From Planctomycetota bacterium (GTDB taxonomy: Bacteria; Planctomycetota; UBA1135), in assembly GCA_003501525.1 (NCBI GenBank), contig DNPI01000022.1:1-11291 (forward strand): 11,291 nucleotides of DNA, written 5' to 3'. Under the pieces are notes generated by a model. That model was not told the DNA's origin and did not search any database. It saw nothing but the letters and a program-made list of their open reading frames with translations. Position 1 is the first letter of the stretch; every line of letters starts with the position of its first letter. Made by a program: the position numbers and the translations under genes. Of this stretch, positions 1-6,634 are shown piece by piece.

Positions 1-656
1 GTCACCACGATTCGATGGTTGTTGGAGTCGCTGATGAAGAGGCGCTTGCCCGGGGCGTCGATGGCCAGCTTGCCGGGAAAACGCAGTGGCGAATTAACCG
101 GGTTCTTCCGGCTCTCAAGATCGACAGGAAGGGGATCATGCCTGAAAGATTCAGCCGGGTAAAAGTCAAGGGTTGCAGAGATCGCCGCCTCGATCACATC
201 TCGCTGGCCCTCACCGGCAACCAGCAGCAGCAGGTTGCCTCGCGGCCCGACAATCGCAATGCTCGGCCAGCTACGCACACCGATGCTCCTCCACATTTTC
301 ATCTCGTCATCGTTGACAACCGGATGGACGATCTCGTAGCGAAGGACTGCCTGTCTTATATTCTCAGACACCTTCTCATTGTCAAACTTGGCTGAATGAA
401 CCCCGACAAAAGCCACGGGGTATCCTGCAAAGCGGTGCTCGAGCCAGGTGAGGTCCGGCAGGACATGGATGCAGTTGATACAGCAATAGGTCCAGAAATC
501 GAGCAGGACAACCTGTCCACGAAGGTCCTCCTTCCAGCTGGCTAAGGGTGTTTCTGTGTTGAGCCACGCTTCGGCATCCAGGTTTGGGGCTTTGGGGGAT
601 ACCCCTTGAGGCAGGAGCAAGGGGAGGCAAATAAGTGGAGCCAGGAATGCGGCCAA
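1..656 (-). CDS. Secreted thioredoxin-like protein with NHL repeats (NHLRC2-like), 3' end outside window
   Basis: Partial gene; 218 codons are visible. A hydrophobic N-terminus (residues 2-16, rich in Leu/Ala/Pro) looks like a signal peptide. It is followed by a thioredoxin-like fold with the active-site stretch WTYCCINC at residues 55-62 (CxxC = C59/C62). The segment after about residue 189 (FPGKLAIDAPGKRLFISDSN) is the beginning of an NHL beta-propeller. Thioredoxin plus NHL with a CCINC motif is the architecture of NHLRC2-type proteins; a redox role outside the cytoplasm is inferred. No in-frame ATG occurs before the thioredoxin domain, and the TAA of the upstream gene lies in the same frame, so I chose TTG (654-656), which keeps the signal peptide. 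No Shine-Dalgarno site precedes it, so the start is uncertain. Among 40 codons counted by eye, about 70% end in G/C, against about 40% in neighbouring genes. Confidence 0.82.
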   Translation of the reverse strand, partial: MAAFLAPLICLPLLLPQGVSPKAPNLDAEAWLNTETPLASWKEDLRGQVVLLDFWTYCCINCIHVLPDLTWLEHRFAGYPVAFVGVHSAKFDNEKVSENIRQAVLRYEIVHPVVNDDEMKMWRSIGVRSWPSIAIVGPRGNLLLLVAGEGQRDVIEAAISATLDFYPAESFRHDPLPVDLESRKNPVNSPLRFPGKLAIDAPGKRLFISDSNNHRIVV

Positions 657-662
657 GGTCGT

Positions 663-2714
663 TTATGGCGCAGTTGCGGGTTCTTGGAAATGAGGCCTTC
701 GGCCCTCGATTAGTGCGGCGAGACCCTCCAGGGCATCGGGATGGGAAAAGACCTCTTCTAGGTCACGTAGCTCAAGTGCCAAGGCCTTCCCTAGGGATAA
801 AGCCTCGCCTTCGTTGAGTAATCGCTCTGCTTGAAAAAGCGCGTTTGCCGATTTCTGCCGCATTTTCTTTGCCGCCTTTTCTCGCTTATCACCGCCCATT
901 GTGTCGGCCTCTCCGGAAAGAATTTTTTCTACCGAGTTTTGTTCGAAGAATTCCCAAAGAGAAGCAAAAGCTTCAGAGTTTGGGGATTGCGGTGCTATCC
1001 GATGCTCCAGGCTGCCCCTTTCTGCAAGGCTTGCGCAAGCGGAGTCCAGGTTTTCGAAATCCGCGACCTCATCACAAAGGCCCATTTCTAGGGCCAAAGA
1101 GGCTCCAACTGATTGACCTGTGAAAATAAGCCACTTGGCGAGGGGCAAGCCCACCCTTCGGGGAAGTCTTTGGGTGCCACCGAGGCCGGGGTAAATGCCA
1201 ATTCCAGTTTCGGGAAACCCAAAGCTGGCTTTGGGGGAGGCAGCAATCCAATCGCAAGCCAATGCTAGCTCTGAGCCTCCGCCCAAGGAGAGGCCGTGAA
1301 CACGAGCAACAACCGCTTCTTCTTGGCCAGAGAGTGAGTCGAGCAACTCATGTCCGTGCTGAGTAAAAGCCTGAATTTCGGGAAAAGAATTAGAGCGCAG
1401 GTGGTCAACAAAGAATTTAATGTCTGCGCCCGCAATAAAGGTCTTACCGCTACCGCTTATAGCAATGGGTCGCTCAGTCGCTCGGGCATCGGCCACCGCC
1501 GAAACAAGCTGGCTGGCGACCTCCGGGTTGAGAGCGTTCATTGCATCGGGTCTCTCGATTTTTACGGACGCGAGGTTTCCCCGCATAGTCTGGGAGACTA
1601 GGCGTATAGGAATTCCTTTTGGAGCAGAATCTCGCAGGAGGGGAGGGAGGTCGAGGCCGTGAGGGCCAACGGATATTTCCGCAGCATCTCGCGCCGCGCT
1701 CAGTCCGACGTCGTTGATCAGCTGAAAGGGGCCTTTGGTCCACCGCAAGCCCACTCGTGCGCCGATGTCGCAGTCTTCGACAGTGGCAACCTCTTCCCCC
1801 ACGAGCTCTGTGGCTACATGAGAGACAACGCCCAAGAGGCGGGCAAAAACGTTTTCAAAGGTTGCGGGGTCTGGGTCTCCCTCAAGGGTCCATGGCTCCC
1901 CAACCTCTTCCACCTGTTTTCGAAGGGTTTCTGCGGGGGAATAGAAGGGGTGAAGGGATTCGCCGAGAGACTTAGCGGCGTGAAAAGCAATTGGAACCCC
2001 GGTCACGTTCATTAAGTGAAAGGGCCCCATCCCGATTCCAAAAAACTTCCGGGCAGCGGCATCTATCGAGGGTATATCGGCTATCCCGTCTTCGAGCATC
2101 CGCACGGCTTCGTTGAGCCACGGGACGAAATATCGATTTACAACGAACCCCGGTGTATCGGCTGACCGAATAGGAGTTTTGCCAATAGCTTCTTGCGCCG
2201 TCCAAGCGGCTTCAAGTGCCACATTGCTAGTTCCCTTGTGTCCAACCACCTCGACCAATCGGTTCATGGCGGGGGGGTAGAAATAATGCAAGCCGAGGAT
2301 CCGTTCTGGATTTGGACAACTTTCTACAAGTTCGCCAACGCAAAACGAGGAAGTGTTTGTGGCCAAAATGGCACCTGGTCGGCAAGCCTCGCCCAGCGAG
2401 GAGAAAACGCGTTTCTTGACCTCTAAATCTTCAAAGACGGCTTCGATTACCAAATCCGCGTCCGCGACGTCCGCATAGCTGGTGGTCCCCGTTATCCGCT
2501 GAATAATTTCACCAGGCTGCCCCGGACGAAAAATTCGTCTTTCAACGCCAGCCTCGAGAGTGGCGGCAATGCCGGCAAGCCCCTTTTCGACCTGTTCAGG
2601 GGAAACATCAAGAAGGGTTACCCTGTGACCTTCAGAGGCAATTTTTTGAGCAATTCCCGAGCCCATATTGCCTGCGCCGACAACGGCATATTTCCGGATT
2701 TTAAATTCGCTCAT
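663..2714 (-). CDS. Fused 3-hydroxyacyl-CoA dehydrogenase / enoyl-CoA hydratase (dehydrogenase domain first)
   Basis: A 683-residue bifunctional beta-oxidation enzyme: the hydratase adds water to enoyl-CoA and the dehydrogenase oxidises the 3-hydroxyacyl-CoA with NAD+. Domains in order: NAD-binding Rossmann domain (1-185; GAGNMG at 13-18, NTSS at 120-123, catalytic-type H143 in LHYFYPP with E155, N193 in PGFVVNRY); two C-terminal dehydrogenase helical regions (about 186-285 and 286-365); and a crotonase domain (about 375-620) with oxyanion-hole segment AGADIKFF and both hydratase glutamates, E482 (GGGSELAL) and E502 (FGFPETGIGIYPGLGGTQR). The order is the reverse of E. coli FadB/FadJ and matches the archaeal crotonyl-CoA hydratase/hydroxybutyryl-CoA dehydrogenase and Bacillus FadN type. 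ATG at 2714 starts directly before the Rossmann strand. No thiolase or acyl-CoA dehydrogenase gene is visible nearby. Substrate chain length cannot be told; 3-hydroxybutyryl-CoA metabolism is an alternative. Confidence 0.93.
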   Translation of the reverse strand: MSEFKIRKYAVVGAGNMGSGIAQKIASEGHRVTLLDVSPEQVEKGLAGIAATLEAGVERRIFRPGQPGEIIQRITGTTSYADVADADLVIEAVFEDLEVKKRVFSSLGEACRPGAILATNTSSFCVGELVESCPNPERILGLHYFYPPAMNRLVEVVGHKGTSNVALEAAWTAQEAIGKTPIRSADTPGFVVNRYFVPWLNEAVRMLEDGIADIPSIDAAARKFFGIGMGPFHLMNVTGVPIAFHAAKSLGESLHPFYSPAETLRKQVEEVGEPWTLEGDPDPATFENVFARLLGVVSHVATELVGEEVATVEDCDIGARVGLRWTKGPFQLINDVGLSAARDAAEISVGPHGLDLPPLLRDSAPKGIPIRLVSQTMRGNLASVKIERPDAMNALNPEVASQLVSAVADARATERPIAISGSGKTFIAGADIKFFVDHLRSNSFPEIQAFTQHGHELLDSLSGQEEAVVARVHGLSLGGGSELALACDWIAASPKASFGFPETGIGIYPGLGGTQRLPRRVGLPLAKWLIFTGQSVGASLALEMGLCDEVADFENLDSACASLAERGSLEHRIAPQSPNSEAFASLWEFFEQNSVEKILSGEADTMGGDKREKAAKKMRQKSANALFQAERLLNEGEALSLGKALALELRDLEEVFSHPDALEGLAALIEGRRPHFQEPATAP

Positions 2715-2774
2715 TGTGGTTTTTGTAGAAGGGATATTTCTACAGGGTCGCGTATTCTATCTGAGCCTTTTCCG
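2715..2774. promoter_or_regulatory. Divergent intergenic region with a perfect 7+7 bp inverted repeat (candidate operator)
   Basis: Only 60 bp separate the divergent starts of the beta-oxidation enzyme (minus) and the ABC ATPase (plus), so both promoters must lie here or inside the genes. The region holds TGTAGAA (2724-2730), a 7-nt spacer and TTCTACA (2738-2744), a perfect inverted repeat 10 bp upstream of one start codon and 31 bp upstream of the other. Its size and position suit a dimeric repressor operator; it could also form a hairpin in the minus-strand leader. It does not resemble the Zur, Fur or gamma-proteobacterial FadR consensus. I found no convincing -35/-10 pair on either strand. 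Confidence 0.45.
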
Positions 2775-3425
2775 ATGATTCTCCTTAAGAACCTACGCCT
2801 AACCTTTTCCCCGTCTTCAGGGGGGCTGCCAATTCTTGACATCGAAGATTGGGCTGTGGCAAAAGGTGAGAGCGTTGCCCTCTTGGGCGAGAGCGGTTCG
2901 GGTAAAACCACGCTATTAAATGTTTTAGGGGGATTGCGGGTTGCGGATTCCGGTGTGGCCGAAGTTGCCGGAAAAGATCTTGTCCGGCTAAGCGAGGCCG
3001 AAAGAGATCGACACAGGGCTTGCCATATAGGGTTTCTGTTTCAAAGCCACCATTTGCTTGAGGGTTTTTCGGCCAAAGAAAACGTTCAGCTGGGCGCTAC
3101 ATTTGCTGGCCGTTCCCCTGATCCTAATCGAGCAGAGAGGCTGTTGTGCTCACTTGGCCTGGGAGACCGCCTGAACTACCAGCCTTCAGAGCTTTCGGTG
3201 GGACAGAAATCTCGAGTCGCGCTTGCCCGTGCGCTTATTAATAGTCCCGCGGTTCTCCTTGCTGATGAGCCGACGGGGAGTCTCGATCCGGCCCGAGCTC
3301 TCCAGGCCCTAGAGGTCATCCTGAGCTGTTCTCGCGATGAAGGGGTTTCTGTGGTTTGCGCCACTCACGACCCCGGGGTTGCGGACGCAATGGATAGTTC
3401 TGTTTCTATGGATGACTTGAGATGA
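2775..3425 (+). CDS. ABC transporter ATP-binding protein (LolD/MacB-type ATPase)
   Basis: A 216-residue stand-alone nucleotide-binding subunit that powers the membrane protein encoded next. All motifs are present: Walker A GESGSGKTT (38-46), Q-loop Q90 in FLFQSHHLL, signature LSVGQ (140-144), Walker B VLLADE with catalytic E165, D-loop SLD, and switch histidine H198 in CATHD. The shape (GEVxALLGESGSGKTTLLNVLGGL, short C-terminus) fits the LolD/MacB/FtsE class, whose permeases transmit force to the periplasm rather than form a channel. An open frame extends upstream to 2625, but ATG at 2775 gives the standard N-terminus and avoids overlapping the divergent gene. No Shine-Dalgarno site is visible. 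The stop codon overlaps the next start (ATGA, 3422-3425), indicating translational coupling with the permease. Confidence 0.93.
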   Translation: MILLKNLRLTFSPSSGGLPILDIEDWAVAKGESVALLGESGSGKTTLLNVLGGLRVADSGVAEVAGKDLVRLSEAERDRHRACHIGFLFQSHHLLEGFSAKENVQLGATFAGRSPDPNRAERLLCSLGLGDRLNYQPSELSVGQKSRVALARALINSPAVLLADEPTGSLDPARALQALEVILSCSRDEGVSVVCATHDPGVADAMDSSVSMDDLR

Positions 3426-4714
3426 AAGTTGGCCGATTAATTACTCGAAACATTCGCCGCCGGCCAATTGCTGGATTTTTAACGGCCCTTTCGGTGGCCC
3501 TAGGGGTTGCCCTTTTTCTTTGTGTGTGGGAGGTCCGGCGTGCGGGAGAGGCTGGGTTTCAGCGCACCGCAGGCGTTTGCAATCTTTTGATTGGCGCAAA
3601 GGGGTCGCCGCTAGAGCTAACCCTGAGCTCTCTTTACTACATGGGGCGAAGTCCTGGCAATGTTCCCTTCCGGTGTTTTCCGGAAATACAGTCGACCGCA
3701 GGCGTTCAATGGGCCGCGCCTCTGGCCCTCGGGGACTCCTATCGCGGCCACCGCGTGGTTGGGACCACGGACACTCTTTTTTCTAGGGTAGACATTGGTC
3801 TTGGGCCGGGCCTTTCCTTTTCTCAGGGAGAGGCCTTTTCGTTTTCTGACTCGGATTTGATTCATGCCCATGCTGACTTAACAAGAGATGGTCACGACCA
3901 CGACCATGCTTCCCATGGGAGCCTCTTCCGCGCAGTCCTTGGCTCTGAAGCGGCCAAGGCAACTGGGTTGGTCGTGGGGGACAGTTTTTATCCGGCTCAC
4001 GGTGTGGCGGATACAGGAAAAACGCATGAGGATGCAGAAACAAAAGTTGTTGGCATTCTCCGCTCCACGGGGACGCCCTTGGATCGAGTAATTTTTGTAC
4101 CAGCGGGCGCTTATTACGCGATGGAGGGGCATGCCTCCGACTCAGATAGGGAGGGTGGAGCAAGGGATCCTCGCGGGCTCAGTGCAATTTTGGTAGGAGC
4201 AAAGCCTGGGTATTATTCCCTTCAAATATTTTCTTCATGGAATTCGCGCTTGGATGCGCAGGTGGTTCGCCCGGCGGATGAAATACAGAGACTTTTCGTC
4301 TTAGTGGGCGGGTTAGATAGGGCGCTTTGGGCCGTTGCCCTTCTTGTTCTTGTTGTTGCCATTGCTGGTGTGGCCGTGGCCCTTTCCAACACGATGTCTT
4401 CGCGTTCGAGGGAATTCGCTCTTCTCCGAGCGCTGGGTGCTAGTCGGGCGACGATTTTAAGGTTGGTCAGCGGAGAAGCGGCGTTAATTGCTGGCTTCGG
4501 AGGAATGCTGGGCGTTGCTCTCGCTGAAGGAGGGTTAGCTGTGGGCGCGGGGGTGCTCCAAGACCGAACCGGGATAATGGTTTCGCCTTCCTTTGGCGCT
4601 CAGGAGGTGAGTCTTGTCCTGGGCGTTGCTGTTGTTGGTTCGGTCGCAGGCCTAATCCCAGCGTGGCGGGCTTATCGCTCTCAAGCGGCAGATAAGCTGG
4701 AGGAAGTTGCATGA
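3422..4714 (+). CDS. ABC transporter permease, MacB/FtsX family, with histidine-rich extracytoplasmic stretch
   Basis: A 430-residue inner-membrane protein with the MacB/LolC/FtsX layout: one N-terminal membrane helix (about 16-37), a large extracytoplasmic domain (about 40-290), and three C-terminal helices (about 300-322, 350-378 and 395-415). The coupling-helix motif EFALLRALGASRATILRLV (331-349) is typical of the family and contacts the ATPase. The unusual feature is a histidine cluster at 148-165 (HAHADLTRDGHDHDHASH; H148, H150, H158, H160, H162, H165) plus H193 and H202, which suggests metal binding outside the cytoplasm. It overlaps both neighbours by ATGA (3422 and 4711), so ATPase, permease and DUF3299 protein are one translational unit. 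Family knowledge allows lipoprotein release, efflux or metal handling; the His cluster and DUF3299 partner favour a metal. Direction of transport cannot be read from the sequence. Confidence 0.9.
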   Translation: MKVGRLITRNIRRRPIAGFLTALSVALGVALFLCVWEVRRAGEAGFQRTAGVCNLLIGAKGSPLELTLSSLYYMGRSPGNVPFRCFPEIQSTAGVQWAAPLALGDSYRGHRVVGTTDTLFSRVDIGLGPGLSFSQGEAFSFSDSDLIHAHADLTRDGHDHDHASHGSLFRAVLGSEAAKATGLVVGDSFYPAHGVADTGKTHEDAETKVVGILRSTGTPLDRVIFVPAGAYYAMEGHASDSDREGGARDPRGLSAILVGAKPGYYSLQIFSSWNSRLDAQVVRPADEIQRLFVLVGGLDRALWAVALLVLVVAIAGVAVALSNTMSSRSREFALLRALGASRATILRLVSGEAALIAGFGGMLGVALAEGGLAVGAGVLQDRTGIMVSPSFGAQEVSLVLGVAVVGSVAGLIPAWRAYRSQAADKLEEVA

Positions 4715-5349
4715 ACAAGAAGAAAATATTTTTTGGGCTACTTGCCGTTGCTGCAATTTATTTGGTGGCCTTATTTCCGCCGAAGGAGGTTGTCCCTTCC
4801 CCGACGTTCGATGTTCGTACAGATAATTTAATCTCTGAGGTTGATGCCGGAGATTACGAAAGCCGCATTCAGGCTGCCCTTGCCCATGAGGGCACGGAGG
4901 AAGACCCCATCCCCTTGGATATGGATTTCCTCGGGGCCTGGGAGTTGGACGAAACGCTTTCCCAGCCCTTTCCTCCGCATGTTCTTGCATTAGACGGACG
5001 TTTTGTTTCTATTCGGGGGTTCATGCTTCCGGATGTTGATTTTGAACATATTCGAAAGTTTCACATGGTTAGAAGCCTTTGGGGCTGCTGCTTTGGGGCG
5101 CCCCCGCGAATGAATGAAATAGTTTTAGTCGAGGTCCCGGGGGAAGAGGGCTTGGATTACACCTACAACACCCTGGAGATAGGGGGAACCCTTTCTGTTG
5201 TTTGGGAGATTGAAGATGGGCTGGTTAACGATCTGTACCGCCTAGAGGCAGCAACAATTCGGGAGCTGGGGTTTTTTGACCCAGATGCCCCAGATGAGTT
5301 TGACCCCTCTAGCGGATTTGAGGGATTTATCCCTTCTCAGGGGGATTAA
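4711..5349 (+). CDS. Membrane-anchored DUF3299 family protein
   Basis: A 212-residue protein. Residues 6-23 form one hydrophobic segment after a KKK cluster, an uncleaved anchor or signal sequence; there is no lipobox. The conserved part (about 88-170) has the DUF3299 pattern: ALDGRFVSIRGFMLP (93-107), then the core GCCFGAPPRMNEIVLVEV (125-142) with adjacent cysteines C126 and C127, an OB-like beta-rich region. The acidic C-terminus (DPDAPDEFDPSS) is unremarkable. GGAGG at 4699-4703, 7 nt before the ATG, is the best ribosome binding site in the window. ATGA overlap with the permease implies the two work together. DUF3299 genes are, as I recall, found with MacB-like ABC genes in zinc-responsive operons such as Vibrio ZrgABCDE; exact membership there is from memory. 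The biochemical role is unknown; a periplasmic metal-handling or assembly partner of the transporter is my inference. Confidence 0.8.
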   Translation: MNKKKIFFGLLAVAAIYLVALFPPKEVVPSPTFDVRTDNLISEVDAGDYESRIQAALAHEGTEEDPIPLDMDFLGAWELDETLSQPFPPHVLALDGRFVSIRGFMLPDVDFEHIRKFHMVRSLWGCCFGAPPRMNEIVLVEVPGEEGLDYTYNTLEIGGTLSVVWEIEDGLVNDLYRLEAATIRELGFFDPDAPDEFDPSSGFEGFIPSQGD

Positions 5350-5410
5350 TGGCGAGCTCCCCCCGGAGGGGCCATACTTCCACAAAGCGAGATAATTCTC
5401 GTTAGATGCC
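5350..5410 (+). other. Intergenic spacer with two small hairpins before the FIST gene
   Basis: This 61-bp gap has a GC-rich hairpin (CTCC 5357-5360 with GGAG 5365-5368, loop of four C) and a second one, AGCGAGA (5386-5392) with TCTCGTT (5397-5403), loop TAAT, containing one G-U pair. The second lies 7 bp before the FIST start codon and could hinder ribosome entry. Neither is followed by a T run, so I do not call a terminator; read-through from the ABC operon into the FIST gene is possible. GGAGGGG at 5365-5371 looks like a Shine-Dalgarno site, but it is 39 nt from the ATG, and the only closer in-frame upstream codons lie behind a stop at 5393. Confidence 0.3.
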
Positions 5411-6589
5411 ATGAAGATTCCCGGTCAAGATCAGGTTGCCGCGGTGGCCAGTGCAGAGCCAAATACAGAGAAGGCTCTTGATGATTTAGTTGGGCAGTTA
5501 ATAGGTGAAATTGGGGCGCACCCGGACATAGCCCTTGTTTTTCTTTCTCCACACCATCGCGACAAACACGAAGCTTTTCAAATGGCGCTGGGCGGTGAGC
5601 TACAGGCTGAAGCCATTTCGGGGTGTACAGCTGCTGGGGTTATTGGGGCGGGGCATGAAATCCAGGGTGGGCCAGGGATTTCAATCTGGGCAGCCAAGTT
5701 TCCCGGGTCTCGAGTTCAAGATTTTCATCTGGAGCTCGATGAGGGCGGTGGATTTGTGCGGGGTTGGCCGGATGTGGGGCCTGAGGCCGGGGTGGTACTT
5801 CTTGCTGACCCTTTTACATTCCCCCTCGACCCATTTTTCTCTTCATTGCGACAAGTGGGCCGCTATCCACCTATTGTCGGCGGTCTTGCTAGCGGTGCGG
5901 ATAGATCAGGGGGAAACGTTTTCTTTGAAGGGAGCAGGCGACACTCTTCTGGGGCCGCAGGTTTTGTTGTTCAAGGTGGCGTAAAGATGGCCCCAATCCT
6001 TTCGCAGGGTTGCCGGGCAATTGGGCCGCCCTTTGTGGTGACGAGGAGTGAAAAGAACATCATTTACGAGCTCGGGGGGCAACCGGCATACCAGGGATTG
6101 TCGGAGGTGGTTCGCTCTCTTGAGGCCTCGGATCGGAGGAGCTTTGCGAGCGCTCCTCATGTGGGGATTCAGGCGGAAAAAGGCCTGAGCGAAGGGAGCC
6201 CGGGGGGGTTTTTGGTTCGTGGTGTTATGGGAGTTGACTCTTCAAGGGGAACCGTTTCGGTTGCAGACTTTGTAGAGGAGGGGGCGATGATGCAGTTTCA
6301 CACAAGAGATGCTGACACAGCTCACCAAGACTTAGACGATTTACTTTCCCTGGAAAGCGGCTTCCAACCCACCCCCCTCGGCGCTCTTCTTTTTTCTTGC
6401 TCCGGGAGGGGAATTCCCCTTTTTGGAAAGGCGGACCATGATGTTGAAATTGTTGAAGAATTTTTCCCCCAAACCCCCGTTGCGGGGATGTTTGCAGCTG
6501 GAGAAATTGGCCCGGTGTGTGGGCGCCCCTATATCCACGGCTTTTCCGCCAGTCTTGGCCTGTTTCTGCCGGACAGCGAGAGGGGCTAG
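5411..6589 (+). CDS. FIST domain sensory protein (FIST_N + FIST_C)
   Basis: A 392-residue soluble protein with no signal peptide or membrane helix. The N-terminal half carries the FIST signature SGCTAAGVIGAGHE (70-83) and a later VVGGLASGAD element. The C-terminal half (about 240-390) ends with the FIST_C pattern GALLFSCSGRG followed by VAGMFAAGEIGPVCGRPYIHGFSASLGLF. FIST (F-box and intracellular signal transduction) domains are small-ligand sensors, often fused to kinases or cyclases; the nitric-oxide sensor NosP is a heme-binding member. Here the domain stands alone, so it must pass its signal to a separate partner or act as an enzyme. The ATG at 5411 is the only usable start, because TAA at 5393 is in frame. 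The gene follows the DUF3299 gene by 61 bp on the same strand and converges on the sigma factor gene. The ligand cannot be named. Confidence 0.88.
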   Translation: MKIPGQDQVAAVASAEPNTEKALDDLVGQLIGEIGAHPDIALVFLSPHHRDKHEAFQMALGGELQAEAISGCTAAGVIGAGHEIQGGPGISIWAAKFPGSRVQDFHLELDEGGGFVRGWPDVGPEAGVVLLADPFTFPLDPFFSSLRQVGRYPPIVGGLASGADRSGGNVFFEGSRRHSSGAAGFVVQGGVKMAPILSQGCRAIGPPFVVTRSEKNIIYELGGQPAYQGLSEVVRSLEASDRRSFASAPHVGIQAEKGLSEGSPGGFLVRGVMGVDSSRGTVSVADFVEEGAMMQFHTRDADTAHQDLDDLLSLESGFQPTPLGALLFSCSGRGIPLFGKADHDVEIVEEFFPQTPVAGMFAAGEIGPVCGRPYIHGFSASLGLFLPDSERG

Positions 6590-6634
6590 CACGTTTTTGG
6601 ACCAATCCTGGATTGGCCCGGTTCGGCGCAAAGG
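6590..6634. terminator. Convergent intergenic inverted repeat, possible bidirectional terminator without a U tract
   Basis: Between the convergent FIST and sigma factor genes lies CCAATCC (6602-6608), T, GGATTGG (6610-6616). The outer bases GG 6599-6600 and CC 6618-6619 can extend the stem past one mismatch. Position between convergent stops suits a terminator. No T run follows the stem on the plus strand: the TTTTT at 6594-6598 precedes it. On the minus strand the stem is followed by A residues. Classical rho-independent termination is therefore not supported in either direction. Confidence 0.3.

Noticed and set aside
217..238. CAG triplet run flanked by GCAACC/GGTTGC, as a repeat or hairpin
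   Set aside because: It encodes a run of leucines in the thioredoxin domain; short and coding, with no sign of repeat expansion or regulatory role.
15..395. Open frame of 126 codons on the plus strand
   Set aside because: It is antisense to the thioredoxin/NHL gene, whose minus-strand frame carries clear CCINC and NHL motifs; the plus-strand product resembles nothing and has a random composition.
2625..2774. N-terminal extension of the ABC ATPase
   Set aside because: The extra residues overlap the start of the divergent beta-oxidation gene and are not part of the ATPase fold; ATG 2775 gives the family N-terminus.
3783..4163. 126-codon minus-strand frame rich in His/Pro/Arg
   Set aside because: It is the antisense shadow of the His-rich part of the permease; no start context, no recognisable domain.
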